Positions 17,818-27,955 of a stretch of 64,000 nt of DNA are shown here, piece by piece; positions within the stretch are counted from its first letter, which is position 1, and each line of letters begins with the position of its first letter. Below the pieces are notes generated by a model. That model saw only the letters and a program-made list of their open reading frames with translations, had not been told where the DNA came from and made no database searches. The position numbers and the translations under genes are program-made. The stretch covers positions 602,523 to 666,522 of the forward strand of contig NZ_KV700385.1 of NCBI RefSeq assembly GCF_001687305.1, written 5' to 3'. The stretch is from Actinomyces vulturis (lineage in GTDB: Bacteria; Actinomycetota; Actinomycetes; Actinomycetales; Actinomycetaceae).

Positions 17818-20054
17818 AGTCGCGCCGGGGTCTCAGGCTTCTAATAAGCCTTATCGCCGGTATTGAGTGTGCTGTTCTTACATCATGTGCTGCTCTACCG
17901 ACTCATTCTGGTGATGCCTCGTCTGCGCCTACAGTGCAGGAAACTGTTACCGCTTCTCCTTCCGCTCCTGCTACGCCAGTACCTGATGGTCCTGTTGTTC
18001 ATATCGATCAGTTAAGCCCTGAAGTGGTTTCTTCATCGACTGATGTGACTCTCAAAGCCACGATCGTCAATCCTCATGACGAGCCTTTATCCTCCATTGA
18101 GGCGGTGGTGTGGTTACAGCAGTCCACTCCAGTAACTAATCAATTCCTTGATCCGTGGGTGACAACTCCTGCTACAGATCCTTCAGCTCAGTTGCCGGGT
18201 GAGGCAGAGATTCTTCGCGTGCCGATTAATGATGTTCCTGGCCATTCATCGTCTGATGTGCACGTGATAATTCCCAAAGATCACATTCCTGATGTTCGCG
18301 GTGAGGCCTGGGGACCTCGTGGTTTAGCGCTGACAATTGAATCTTCTGACGGCATTGAGATGGCCGATGGCACAGTCCTTATGTTTGCCCCCGAATCCCA
18401 GGTGGATGCCACTGGAATTACCGTGGTTATTCCAGTAATTCCGACTCCCCTGGAATTGGCTGCTATTCAGCATGTTAATGGCCCCACAGCCGATGAACGC
18501 TTGGCAATGGAGGAACGTGTTTCAGGATTACTGACTCTCGCTGGTAACGGTGTTGTTTTAGCGATTGATCCGGCGCTCCTGTCTGTTTTGGGCGTGTTAC
18601 CTGATGTCACTGATGCCCAACCACCTCAGTCTGCCTCCACTCCTTCATCTTCTCCTTCCGACGCCGCATCCCTCGCTCCAGCCCAGCCTTCTGATTGGCC
18701 ATCCTCATCTACTCAGCCTACGACGGATGTCTCTGCCTCACCGCAACCCTCATCGGCTACAGTGGCAACTCCAGATCCCAGCCAAGCGTCAGCACTACGC
18801 TCTAAATTACTCAAAGCCCTTGAGGATCATGACGTCATTGCACTGCCGTGGGATGATCCTGATTTGAGTGCTTTAGCTCATCGTGGTGAGCGTTCCCTCA
18901 TTGATGACGCTACGACTCGAACCTCTTCTCTTGCTTCACTTACAGCTTCTCGCCAGGATGTAGCCTGGCCTGCAGGAGCATTGGATCAGTCCACGCTCGA
19001 TGCGCTTCCTGACGTTACTCGTTTAGTTATCGCTGATCCTCATGCTTTTGACGTCACTGAGTCCTTGACATATACGCCCACTGAGGTGACACACGAGCAG
19101 GGTCGAACCATTTTGCTTCCTGATAGTGATCTCACCGCGGATCTTGGCTGGATGGGAAATTCTCCTGAGGAATCCGATCTCGATTCTCGCCAATTATTGC
19201 GAGCCCATAGTGCGATTATTACGCGTCAGCGTCCCTATGATCCACGTTCCATGGTGGTGGTCCTTGAGCGTCAAGCTGCCTCCACATTGAAGGTTGAACA
19301 AATTCGCACGCGCATTGATGCGTTAACTTCGTCATGGACTAAGCCCGTTCGTCTCTCCACACTGCTTGCTGATCCTGCTCCTGAGATTGAGAGGGCAGTG
19401 CTGCCTGATCAGGTGATATTGCCTAATGAAGTCTCAACCGAAGAAATCGTTGAGGCTCGTAAGATTCACTCGACTGCAATCGAAGTGACCAGTGTGGTCG
19501 CGCAGCCCGATGCCTTGTTAGGGCCAGCGCAATCTGTGGTGAGTTCAACGGTAGCCTCTACGTGGCGAACAAATCCTGATCTGCGGGCAGCAACTTTACA
19601 TATTTGTGAAGACTTTGTTCACACATTGAGTCAATCCATTGAGGCTGCCCCATCATCGACAATTAACCTGATTAACTCTGAAGCGCACATTCCTGTTCGC
19701 ATCATTAATTCCTTAGATCAAGATGCCACAGTTAATGTGCGTCTAACCCCGTCCTCTACGCGCTTGGAAGTGCGCAACGTTGTAACGGTCACTGTTCCTG
19801 CTCACAGTGAGGCCACAGCAATGATTCCGGTTGTTGCGGTGGGTAGTGGTGATGTTGATGTCCGCGTTGACCTCATGTCACAAGCAGGAATTCCAGTCAG
19901 TACCCCAGCGGTCGTTCATATGAGGATCCGCGCTGACTGGGAGAACGTGGGAACAGCCATTATTGGTGGCATTCTTGCAGTCATTCTCGTTGGGGGCATT
20001 ATTCGTACAGTGCGCCGTGGGCGCAGGAATCCTACAGGTGAGGGTCACTCATGA
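17814..20054 (+). CDS. DUF6049-type secreted membrane-anchored protein
   Basis: A 746-residue exported protein of unknown biochemical role that is regularly found just before murJ in actinobacteria. An N-terminal hydrophobic segment ends in LTSC at Cys25, which fits a lipobox. A large extracellular region follows, with a Ser/Pro/Thr-rich insert at about 265-325, and a single C-terminal membrane helix (about 710-733, GTAIIGGILAVILVGGII) with a basic RRGRR tail. Possessing both a lipobox and a C-terminal anchor is unusual, and the N-terminus may be an ordinary signal peptide. It overlaps both neighbours by 4 bp, so a role in lipid II export or cell-wall assembly is a guess from context. Confidence 0.8.
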   Translation: MKSRRGLRLLISLIAGIECAVLTSCAALPTHSGDASSAPTVQETVTASPSAPATPVPDGPVVHIDQLSPEVVSSSTDVTLKATIVNPHDEPLSSIEAVVWLQQSTPVTNQFLDPWVTTPATDPSAQLPGEAEILRVPINDVPGHSSSDVHVIIPKDHIPDVRGEAWGPRGLALTIESSDGIEMADGTVLMFAPESQVDATGITVVIPVIPTPLELAAIQHVNGPTADERLAMEERVSGLLTLAGNGVVLAIDPALLSVLGVLPDVTDAQPPQSASTPSSSPSDAASLAPAQPSDWPSSSTQPTTDVSASPQPSSATVATPDPSQASALRSKLLKALEDHDVIALPWDDPDLSALAHRGERSLIDDATTRTSSLASLTASRQDVAWPAGALDQSTLDALPDVTRLVIADPHAFDVTESLTYTPTEVTHEQGRTILLPDSDLTADLGWMGNSPEESDLDSRQLLRAHSAIITRQRPYDPRSMVVVLERQAASTLKVEQIRTRIDALTSSWTKPVRLSTLLADPAPEIERAVLPDQVILPNEVSTEEIVEARKIHSTAIEVTSVVAQPDALLGPAQSVVSSTVASTWRTNPDLRAATLHICEDFVHTLSQSIEAAPSSTINLINSEAHIPVRIINSLDQDATVNVRLTPSSTRLEVRNVVTVTVPAHSEATAMIPVVAVGSGDVDVRVDLMSQAGIPVSTPAVVHMRIRADWENVGTAIIGGILAVILVGGIIRTVRRGRRNPTGEGHS

Positions 20055-23000
20055 GCCGATCGTCCAGTCGTACTCCTACCCTGGCGCGTTCGTCATCAAT
20101 CATGTTCGGTGGCACGTTAGTTTCTCGTGTCCTGGGATTGATCCGTAACGCTCTGCTCGTTGCCGCCTTAGGCGCAACAGGTTCGGGCGCTGCCGATGCG
20201 TGGACCACGGCCCACAACGCTCCACAGATGCTTTACAACCTACTGGCTGCCGGCATTTTGAATGCCATTTTAGTACCGCAGATTGTTCGGGCTCTTCGTC
20301 ATGACAACGGCGACGAGTTCGTGAACCGTCTGCTCACTGCGGCCGGAACAATTCTTTTTGGCGCCACCGTCGTACTTACTGTTGGCGCACCTCTAGTCAT
20401 TACGATTTATGCCTCACAACTCGATGCGTGGCGGCCTCTAGCGATCATCTTTGCTCTTTGGTGTTTACCGCAGATTTTCTTCTATGGCTTGTATGCCTTA
20501 TGGGGCCAAGTCCTTAATGCGCGCTCATCCTTTGGGCCATACATGTGGTCACCTGTTTTAAATAACGTTATTTCGATTGCTTCCCTGCTGGTCTACCTCC
20601 ACCTCTACGGTGCTTACACCACCACGCAGTCTCCTGATGAATGGACTGCTGGTCGTATTGCTCTTTTGGGCGCTACGTCGACTCTAGGTATTGCCGCCCA
20701 GGCTCTTGTCCTTTACATTCCTCTGCGTCGCACTGGCTTTAAACCAAAACTAGTGTGGGGTGTTCGTGGCACTGGTTTGGGCAAAGTATCCAAGGTTGCC
20801 ATGTGGGCGTTATTGGGCTTGTTTGCTGCCGAATTCGGTTCACTAGCTACCTATAACTTAGGTGCTGCAGCACTGACTGCTTCAGAGTTGCCACAATATG
20901 CGGGCGTGGTAGTCCCCTCAACCATCATGTTCACTAACGCGCAGATGATTTACATGCTGCCGCAGTCATTAGTGACCACTTCAATTATCGTGGCGCTGTT
21001 TACTCGCATGTCCGAAAGTGCAGCTGCAAACGACGCCGAGGGAGTACGTGATTCTCTCTCGCTCGGTTTACGCTCTATTGCGGTCTTTACCGTGCTCTTC
21101 GCCGCAGGTATTGGTGTGCTTGCTGAACCTGCACTACAGGTTTTCGTCCCCTCACTAACCTGGGAGGAAGCCCATGCCTCAGCATTAATGCTCACGGTAA
21201 TGGCTATTGCGATTGTTCCTCAAGGTATCTGGTCAACATCTCAGCGTGTGATGTTAGCTTATGAGGACACAAAAAACCTGCTATGGGCGGATGTTCCGGT
21301 GGGTATTGTTCCAGTGGTGGTTTGCGGATTGGCTTACCTGTTGGCGCCAGCAAACCACTGGATGATGTGGGCTGCTGTGGGTAGTTTGCTTTCACAAATT
21401 ACTGGCGCAGTCATCATCATGTTCTTATTACGCCGTCATCTACCTGATGTGGATGGCCCTCGAGTCTTTGGGGCGTATCTGCGTTTGATTGCTTGCGCTA
21501 TTCCGGCAGTCATCACGGGTGTGGCGTTGAAATGGGCATTAGGTCCTGCCAATGAGTTGACCCGTTCTGAGCGCTTCTCTCATGCTGTCATGACGGTCAT
21601 GGTTGTTGCTGTGGCGATGACAGCGACCTATCTCATTGCTTCACGATTACTCAAAGTTCCTGAACTGGGTGTGTTCGTTCGCCCGATAGTGGGAATTTTG
21701 CACAAAATTGCATCACTTCTTCCTACCGGTCCTGCACGTGCAATAGAACGCTTTGCCCTGTGGGTGGGCGGTCCTCATATTGCTCGCGTGACCTCATCAC
21801 ATGACGATGAGGATGATTATGACGACGATACATGGACCCCACTACCTGCTGGCTTATCTGATCCTTCGGCCAGTGCTGCTGGCGCAGAACCTGCCGCTTT
21901 TGCTCCTGCTGCTGGTGCAGGAACGATGGCTGATATTGATGCGATGACTGATGGAGTCGAGCGTGCTCATTCGCAGCATCATTCCCTCTCTAGCCATCCG
22001 CTTTCCTCCCCCTCTTCCTCCGTGACCGGTACGATGAGGAGCAATACAATTGCGCATCTGGAGAGGAGCACAATGAGTTCATCACTGTCTGCTTCTCAGA
22101 GTCGTTATGTGTTAGGTCAGGCCATGCCTACCACGATCCCTACTCTGGTTCGCCATGATGCCCACGACACGATCCTTGATCGTGATGTAACAATGGTGAT
22201 CTTGACTGATGCCACCAATAATCCTGAAGAAGTGCTCAACGCAGCTGCACGGACCAGCCTGTGTGATGATCCACGTTTAGTTCGCATTGTTGATGTTCAG
22301 CGTGAAGGTGAACATCCCTTCATTGTGTGTGAAAAATTCCAAGGTCACACCTTTGAGTCTCTGGTTCATCAGGGTCTAAGCATTGACGAGGTTCGTTCCA
22401 TCATTGGAGAAAGTGCCGAGGCTTTAGAACATGCTTCTCGACGCGGCGTTCACCATCTGATGCTTACTCCCGAATCAATTCGTGTTGATGATCAGGGTAA
22501 AGTCCATGTTGCCGGTGTCGGTCTTGGTGCTGCACTACTGGATCGTCCTGCTCATGACAGAGATCCTCTGAGTGATGACCGTGTGGATGCTGAAGCTCTT
22601 ATTCGATTGCTCTACTACGGGGTTACTGGACGTTGGCCTGGCAAACGTCCTGGCGTTCCTAGCGCTCCCTTGCGGGATGGTGTACCCGTACCCCCGTCAG
22701 TAATTAATTCTGCGGTTCCTGATGACATTGATCAACTGTGTATCGAGGCTTTCTCTCACCAGCCTGCACGAAGCGCGGGTCAGGTTGCTCGTCGCTTAGC
22801 ACCATGGCCTGTTCTCAGTCCTCGTACTCAGGTCAACTCCGCACCTACCGCCGACGATTCTTCACTCGGTTTATTCGATGATTTTGCTTCGCAGTCCTCT
22901 CCCAGTCCCGTAGTACCGTCACCTGGGACTGCAGTTGGTGCTCACGCATTATGGGACTCCAACTCCTCCATATCAGACACTGACCCATCAATAGCTGTAT

Positions 23001-23917
23001 CCGCAAATCATCCCCACTCCGATGAGTTGAGCGATTCTACTGCTAGGGTGACCTCAGTACCTGGGTCTGTTCTTGCGGTAGGTGATGATGACATTAACTC
23101 ATCGCTTGATAACACAAGTCGTCATCGCGGTGAGGTTCCTCCCCCGCCACCTCCACCTTCAGGTAATCCTGAGGTTGAACACTATTCTTCCGCCGAAACT
23201 GTCTCTGTCAGTGAATCACATACAAGTGATGTCGAGGATGAGCCTGTGGCCTCAGGTGATGAAGATGCAATCTCTCGCCGTATTTCTCATACCACCACAG
23301 CTATTCTTGTTGGTCTGCTGATTGCCGTTCTGGTTGGCGTGTTCTTTGCTGTCTCAAATCTGTTGGAGTTGGCTGGCGTTCGCGTCACAAACGATGACAT
23401 TCCCGCAGCCCACACTGTGCCCACAGTTGTAGCTACAACTCAGGAACCTGCCGATAATTCAGGTCCTGCACCCAAACCTGAACAGTCTTCTACTCCAATC
23501 AGCATCGCTGAAGTCACCAGCCTTGACCCCTACGGCAATAATGGTGAACATCCTGAATTGGCTCATCTTGTCGCGGACGGTGACCAGTCCACACAATGGT
23601 ACTCACGCTATTACGCCGCCCCTTCCCTTGCCTATAAAGGGGGTATTGGTCTGGCATTAAATCTGACCGAACCCCATGAAGTATCCAGTATCGAAATGAC
23701 CGGTACAGGCTCAGGGGGTAACGTACAAATTCGTGCTACCACTGCTAATGACCCTGAGGGTGGAACACTTTTGGCGGAAGGTCCATTTACCCCTGGAACA
23801 ACAACTTTCACTTTTACTCCCACCACCACTCAGTCTGTGGTGATTTGGGTGACGGATCTTCCGACATCGGCCGATGACCTGTATAAGGTCACCATGACCA
23901 CTGTCACGCTGCACTAA
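20051..23917 (+). CDS. murJ: MurJ lipid II flippase fused to pseudokinase and extracellular domain
   Basis: A 1288-residue protein. Residues 15-545 form the MurJ/MviN multi-helix flippase that moves lipid II across the membrane. Residues 686-918 are kinase-like but lack catalysis: the HRD position reads HHLML (801-805) and the DFG position AGVGLG (821-826). Both flanking regions are low-complexity and acidic. A membrane helix at about 1084-1108 is followed by an extracellular beta-rich domain (about 1145-1288) with discoidin-like appearance. This layout matches mycobacterial MviN, whose phosphorylated pseudokinase domain recruits FhaA. PknB and FhaA homologues are in this window. It starts at the ATGA overlap with the preceding gene. 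Confidence 0.93.
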   Translation: MSRSSSRTPTLARSSSIMFGGTLVSRVLGLIRNALLVAALGATGSGAADAWTTAHNAPQMLYNLLAAGILNAILVPQIVRALRHDNGDEFVNRLLTAAGTILFGATVVLTVGAPLVITIYASQLDAWRPLAIIFALWCLPQIFFYGLYALWGQVLNARSSFGPYMWSPVLNNVISIASLLVYLHLYGAYTTTQSPDEWTAGRIALLGATSTLGIAAQALVLYIPLRRTGFKPKLVWGVRGTGLGKVSKVAMWALLGLFAAEFGSLATYNLGAAALTASELPQYAGVVVPSTIMFTNAQMIYMLPQSLVTTSIIVALFTRMSESAAANDAEGVRDSLSLGLRSIAVFTVLFAAGIGVLAEPALQVFVPSLTWEEAHASALMLTVMAIAIVPQGIWSTSQRVMLAYEDTKNLLWADVPVGIVPVVVCGLAYLLAPANHWMMWAAVGSLLSQITGAVIIMFLLRRHLPDVDGPRVFGAYLRLIACAIPAVITGVALKWALGPANELTRSERFSHAVMTVMVVAVAMTATYLIASRLLKVPELGVFVRPIVGILHKIASLLPTGPARAIERFALWVGGPHIARVTSSHDDEDDYDDDTWTPLPAGLSDPSASAAGAEPAAFAPAAGAGTMADIDAMTDGVERAHSQHHSLSSHPLSSPSSSVTGTMRSNTIAHLERSTMSSSLSASQSRYVLGQAMPTTIPTLVRHDAHDTILDRDVTMVILTDATNNPEEVLNAAARTSLCDDPRLVRIVDVQREGEHPFIVCEKFQGHTFESLVHQGLSIDEVRSIIGESAEALEHASRRGVHHLMLTPESIRVDDQGKVHVAGVGLGAALLDRPAHDRDPLSDDRVDAEALIRLLYYGVTGRWPGKRPGVPSAPLRDGVPVPPSVINSAVPDDIDQLCIEAFSHQPARSAGQVARRLAPWPVLSPRTQVNSAPTADDSSLGLFDDFASQSSPSPVVPSPGTAVGAHALWDSNSSISDTDPSIAVSANHPHSDELSDSTARVTSVPGSVLAVGDDDINSSLDNTSRHRGEVPPPPPPPSGNPEVEHYSSAETVSVSESHTSDVEDEPVASGDEDAISRRISHTTTAILVGLLIAVLVGVFFAVSNLLELAGVRVTNDDIPAAHTVPTVVATTQEPADNSGPAPKPEQSSTPISIAEVTSLDPYGNNGEHPELAHLVADGDQSTQWYSRYYAAPSLAYKGGIGLALNLTEPHEVSSIEMTGTGSGGNVQIRATTANDPEGGTLLAEGPFTPGTTTFTFTPTTTQSVVIWVTDLPTSADDLYKVTMTTVTLH

Positions 23918-23987
23918 TAGTTTTTTGTGGAATGAATGGACCGCACTGACTGTTGGAGCTAATGGAAACCTGAGATAAAGGAGAAAC

Positions 23988-24911
23988 ATGGTTCACGACG
24001 TCGTTATTGTGGGGTCCGGTCCTGCCGGTTACACTGCCGCAATCTACGCAGCTCGCGCCCAACTCAAGCCCATTGTGCTTGCAGGCTCCGTCACCGCTGG
24101 TGGCGCCTTGATGAACACCACCGAGGTTGAAAACTTTCCTGGTTTTCCTGAAGGCTTGATGGGTCCCGATCTCATGGCTCGCATGCAGGAACAGGCAGAA
24201 CGTTTCGGTACAGATGTGCGTTTCGAAGACGTCATCAAGCTCGAACTTGATGGTGATATTAAACGCGTAACCACCGACGATAACGTTTATGAGGCAAAGA
24301 CTGTCATCCTGTCGACCGGTAGCGAATATCGCAAACTTGGACTCAAAGATGAAGATCGTCTGTCTGGGCATGGTGTCAGTTACTGCGCCACCTGTGATGG
24401 CTTTTTCTTCCGCGACCAGGACATTATCGTAGTTGGTGGCGGCGATAGCGCGATGGAAGAAGCAACCTTCTTGACCACCTTTGCTCGCTCAGTGACCATT
24501 GTTCACCGTCGCGATGAATTCCGCGCTTCCCCCTTCATGGTGAAGAAAGCCGAGAATAATCCGAAGATTCGTTTCGAGTTCAATGCCGTGGTCAAGGAAC
24601 TTCGTGGTGAGGACTCATTGACTGGTGTAGTCCTAGAAGACACTGTCACCGGTGAAGAGCGAGTCTTGGACGCAACTGGCATGTTTGTCGCTATCGGACA
24701 GATTCCTCGCACCGAACTGGTCAAGGACCAAATCGCTCTCGAAGATTCCGGTTACGTTGCCGTAGACCATCCCTCTACACGTACCAACATCCCCGGCGTT
24801 TTTGCTTGTGGTGACGTCGCTGATACCACCTATCAGCAGGCCATCACCGCCGCTGCGTCAGGCTGCCGAGCAGCACTTGATGCTCAGCACTTCCTCGAGC
24901 AGGCTGAGTAG
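23988..24911 (+). CDS. trxB: Thioredoxin-disulfide reductase
   Basis: A 307-residue flavoprotein of normal length. It has the FAD-binding GSGPAGYTAAIYAARA (residues 9-24), the redox pair C133-AT-C136 in SYCATCDGFF, the NADPH-binding GGGDSAMEEA and the C-terminal FACGDVAD. It reduces thioredoxin with NADPH in the cytoplasm. AAAGGAG lies about 5 nt before the ATG. It is 70 bp after murJ. The sigM-like gene found between murJ and trxB in mycobacteria is absent here. Confidence 0.97.
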   Translation: MVHDVVIVGSGPAGYTAAIYAARAQLKPIVLAGSVTAGGALMNTTEVENFPGFPEGLMGPDLMARMQEQAERFGTDVRFEDVIKLELDGDIKRVTTDDNVYEAKTVILSTGSEYRKLGLKDEDRLSGHGVSYCATCDGFFFRDQDIIVVGGGDSAMEEATFLTTFARSVTIVHRRDEFRASPFMVKKAENNPKIRFEFNAVVKELRGEDSLTGVVLEDTVTGEERVLDATGMFVAIGQIPRTELVKDQIALEDSGYVAVDHPSTRTNIPGVFACGDVADTTYQQAITAAASGCRAALDAQHFLEQAE

Positions 24912-24990
24912 CATTCTCACTCTATGCCTGTAACAACGAATTAGTCACCATCACTTACTTACTTGTCCACCTGCATTGAAAGGTATTGCT

Positions 24991-25317
24991 ATGTCTAAGG
25001 CTCTTGCTGTCTCAGATTCCACTTTCGAAGCTGAGGTTCTTCAGTCCGATGTCCCCGTTCTCGTTGACTTCTGGGCCACCTGGTGCGGTCCTTGCCGCCA
25101 GATGAGCCCCATCGTTGATGAAGTTGCTTCTGAACTTGGAGATCGTGTCAAGGTTGTTAAGGTTGACGTTGACGAAAACCAGGCCACTGCAATGAAATAC
25201 GGTGTGCGCTCCATCCCCACTTTCGCTGTGTTCCGCAACGGCGAAGTGTTCCATCAGTTTGCTGGCTCACGCCCCAAGCCTGCTTTCCTCAAGGAAGTTG
25301 AGCGTGTCCTCGACTGA
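24991..25317 (+). CDS. trxA: Thioredoxin
   Basis: A 108-residue thioredoxin with the active site WCGPC (C32, C35), the conserved cis-proline segment SIPTF, and the usual length. I start at the ATG at 24991, which has GAAAGG 7 nt upstream. A TTG at 24976 would extend the protein through that ribosome-binding site and is unlikely. It follows trxB by 79 bp and completes the disulfide-reducing pair. A terminator-like hairpin lies downstream. Confidence 0.96.
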   Translation: MSKALAVSDSTFEAEVLQSDVPVLVDFWATWCGPCRQMSPIVDEVASELGDRVKVVKVDVDENQATAMKYGVRSIPTFAVFRNGEVFHQFAGSRPKPAFLKEVERVLD

Positions 25318-25384
25318 TTATCAATTCTCTACGTGTTACCACCGTCAGTAAGTACTGATGTCAGTCAGGATTTCTGATGACTTC

Positions 25385-25427
25385 AAGGCCGGCGAAATGA
25401 GACTAATTGTCTGATTTCGCCGGCCTT
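25385..25427 (+). terminator. Long hairpin after trxA
   Basis: 25385-25398 pairs perfectly with 25414-25427, and after one G-G mismatch an inner AGAC/GTCT stem (25400-25403 with 25409-25412) closes on TAATT. The stem is therefore about 18 pairs and G+C rich. It lacks a clear T-run, so it may be an intrinsic terminator of the actinobacterial U-poor kind. Confidence 0.7.
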
Positions 25428-25548
25428 GTCCATGATGTGAATAGGTTTTCCTGTTGTTCACTACGATTAATGCTTGCTTCCAGCACATTTCAATAGAGAC
25501 GTGACACACTTAGGGCGGAACAACCGTTCCTAGACGAAAGGACGCACC

Positions 25549-26856
25549 GTGGTTAGCAATTCGCAGCCCGTCAAAGGAAACAGGCTCGATCCATGGCTGG
25601 ATAGTTACGCCGCTAGGGCCCGTGGGCTGCGCGCTTCAGAAACCCGCTCACTCTTTGCTGTAGCGTCCCGTCCTGAAGTTGTTTCTCTGGCCGGTGGCAT
25701 GCCTAACCTTAAAGATTTGCCGCTCACTGAGATTGCACAAGCAACCGAACGAATGCTTCGGCGTAACGGTGCCAGCGCATTACAATATGGCAACGGTCAG
25801 GGACTTCCGCTGCTCCGCGATCTGATTCCCCACGTCATGGCCATGGAAGGCATTCACGCCCATGCCGACGATATTGTCGTCACTACTGGTAGTCAGCAAG
25901 CTGTGGACCTGCTGACAGAAGTTTTTATCGATCCTGGCGATGTAATCCTCGCTGAAGCACCTACTTATGTAGGAAGCCTGGGCATCTTTAACGCTTATGA
26001 GGCTGATGTTCACCATGTCCCACTTGATGCCGATGGTCTGATTCCTCAGGCTCTTGAAGAAACCATCCAACGGCTTAAAAGAGAAGGGAAACGGGTTAAG
26101 TTCCTCTATACCCTTCCCAACTTCCACAACCCTGCTGGGGTGTGCATGAGCGAAGAACGGCGTCCACAAATCGTTGATATTTGCGATCGTCACCGCGTGT
26201 TAATTGTTGAAGACAATCCCTATGGTTTGCTTTCTTTTGAGGGTCGTACCTATACCGCGTTAAAGGATCTCAATCCCGACGGTGTGGTCTATCTTGGCTC
26301 CTTTTCCAAAATCTTTGCTCCTGGATACCGTGTGGGCTGGGCAGTGGCGCCTCCTGCAGTAAAGGAAAAAATAAAGTTAGCCTCTGAAGCAGCCATTTTG
26401 TGCCCATCATCCATGGGGCAATACTCCATCGCGATGTACCTCAACGAGTTCGACTGGAAAGCCCAAATTGAAGCTTTCCGAGTCATGTACAAAGAACGCC
26501 GTGATGCCATGATTGGAGCGCTCAACGAGTACCTGCCCTACTGCTCATGGAATACCCCGACTGGCGGTTTCTACACCTGGGTGGGATTACCCGAGGGCCT
26601 TGATGCCCACGAAATGTTACCCCGGGCTATTACCAATCTCGTGGCCTACGTATCAGGTACAGCTTTCTACGCTGACGACCAAGGTCATGACCATATGCGA
26701 CTGTCGTTCTGCTATCCGGAACCTGCCGAAATTCATGAAGGCATTCGACGATTAGCAGAGGTTGTTGATGCGGAGCGTGATCTTGTCAGAATTTTTGGAC
26801 CCGCACATCATCCTTCTCCTACGGGGATTCAACGACCACAACCAGATCAAATCTAA
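25549..26856 (+). CDS. PLP-dependent class I/II aminotransferase
   Basis: A 435-residue fold-type I aminotransferase. The PLP-binding lysine is K254 in GSFSKIFAPGYRVGW. Other cofactor contacts are N194 in NFHNPAG and D222 with Y225 in EDNPYG. The family includes LysN-type 2-aminoadipate and multisubstrate aromatic/branched-chain aminotransferases, and the substrate cannot be assigned. No MocR-type DNA-binding domain is present. GTG start at 25549 with GAAAGGA upstream. An aminotransferase at this place beside parB is common in Actinomyces relatives. Confidence 0.88.
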   Translation: MVSNSQPVKGNRLDPWLDSYAARARGLRASETRSLFAVASRPEVVSLAGGMPNLKDLPLTEIAQATERMLRRNGASALQYGNGQGLPLLRDLIPHVMAMEGIHAHADDIVVTTGSQQAVDLLTEVFIDPGDVILAEAPTYVGSLGIFNAYEADVHHVPLDADGLIPQALEETIQRLKREGKRVKFLYTLPNFHNPAGVCMSEERRPQIVDICDRHRVLIVEDNPYGLLSFEGRTYTALKDLNPDGVVYLGSFSKIFAPGYRVGWAVAPPAVKEKIKLASEAAILCPSSMGQYSIAMYLNEFDWKAQIEAFRVMYKERRDAMIGALNEYLPYCSWNTPTGGFYTWVGLPEGLDAHEMLPRAITNLVAYVSGTAFYADDQGHDHMRLSFCYPEPAEIHEGIRRLAEVVDAERDLVRIFGPAHHPSPTGIQRPQPDQI

Positions 26857-26941
26857 CAATACATTAGTTCATTACTACAGAATTCGTTCTAATTACTCAC
26901 TCATACCATCCACCTATTCCGACTCACCACGGGAAGCCATC

Positions 26942-27922
26942 ATGTCACGACTCAACGACGTTCTTTCAACGATCACCGTTGATCCTACGCCTCTTACCAT
27001 TGCCGTCATTGCGGGCGGATGGGATCACGAACGCGATATTTCATTGCGCTCGGGAAACCGTGTTGCTCAAGTATTACGCGACTGTGGACACACTGTTCAC
27101 ATCCTCGATGTGGATTCCGACATGATTCCCCGCCTCAAAGAGATTTCTCCCGACGTGGTGTGGCCGCTTGTTCACGGTGGCACAGGTGAAGATGGCAGTT
27201 TGCAAAATATTCTCATCGCGCTCGGTCTTCCCTACGTTGGTACTCATTCTGATGGTTGCCAACTTGCCAGTTTTAAACCCACCTCGAAGGCTATGGTCCG
27301 TACTGCTGGCGTTCTCACACCTGATTCACTGACCTTACCTAAGACATTCTTTGCTCAACTTGGTGCACGTACCGTCCTTGACGTGGTGTGTGAGCACCTT
27401 CAACTTCCGGTAGTAGTCAAGCCATTCCAAGGTGGTTCTGCGCTTGGCGTGTCAATGGCCAATAATGAAGAAACGCTGCGTACAGCTATGGTTGAGTGTT
27501 TTTCTTACGCTCCTGACGCCTTGATTGAATGCATGGTTGACGGCACTGAAGTAGCGGTTTCTGTCGTTGATCTTGGTAACGGGCCTATCGCGCTGGATCC
27601 CGTCGAAATCGTTACTGATGGTAACTATGATTTTGACGCCCGCTACAACCCGGGTCGCTCGGAATATTTCACCCCTGCACGTCTGGATGAAAGCACCACG
27701 GCAAAGGTCTGCGAAATGGCTGAACGTGTTCATCGAGCACTTGGGCTAGGCACATTCTCACGTACTGACATTATTGTTGATCATGACGGAACACCATGGT
27801 TCATTGATCTCAATGTCACCCCAGGAATGACCGAAACTTCTCTATTCCCGATCGCTGCTGCAGTGACAGGTAAACTCCCCGACCTATACAACGCAATGGT
27901 ACATGCGCCTTTAGCGAGTTAA
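26942..27922 (+). CDS. D-alanine-D-alanine ligase family (ATP-grasp)
   Basis: A 326-residue ATP-grasp ligase. The N-terminal IAVIAGGWDHERDISLRSG and HGGTGEDGSLQ match Ddl, as do KPFQGGSALGVSMA (nucleotide binding) and the end DLNVTPGMTETSLFP. Ddl makes the D-Ala-D-Ala dipeptide for peptidoglycan. The protein is somewhat short and diverged, so a Ddl-like ligase with another amino-acid substrate is possible. The reading frame is open for 60 codons upstream, but that part has no conserved feature; the ATG at 26942 starts the domain. It is convergent with parB, with a parS palindrome between them. Confidence 0.82.
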   Translation: MSRLNDVLSTITVDPTPLTIAVIAGGWDHERDISLRSGNRVAQVLRDCGHTVHILDVDSDMIPRLKEISPDVVWPLVHGGTGEDGSLQNILIALGLPYVGTHSDGCQLASFKPTSKAMVRTAGVLTPDSLTLPKTFFAQLGARTVLDVVCEHLQLPVVVKPFQGGSALGVSMANNEETLRTAMVECFSYAPDALIECMVDGTEVAVSVVDLGNGPIALDPVEIVTDGNYDFDARYNPGRSEYFTPARLDESTTAKVCEMAERVHRALGLGTFSRTDIIVDHDGTPWFIDLNVTPGMTETSLFPIAAAVTGKLPDLYNAMVHAPLAS

Positions 27923-27955
27923 TTTCTTCGCGATGAGTACGACTCACACACATTC

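Noticed and set aside
23918-23987. sigM-like sigma factor gene between murJ and trxB
   Set aside because: The gap is only 70 bp, so the gene found there in mycobacteria is absent from this locus.
24976-24990. TTG start five codons upstream for thioredoxin
   Set aside because: It would place the ribosome-binding site GAAAGG inside the coding region; ATG 24991 gives the normal length.
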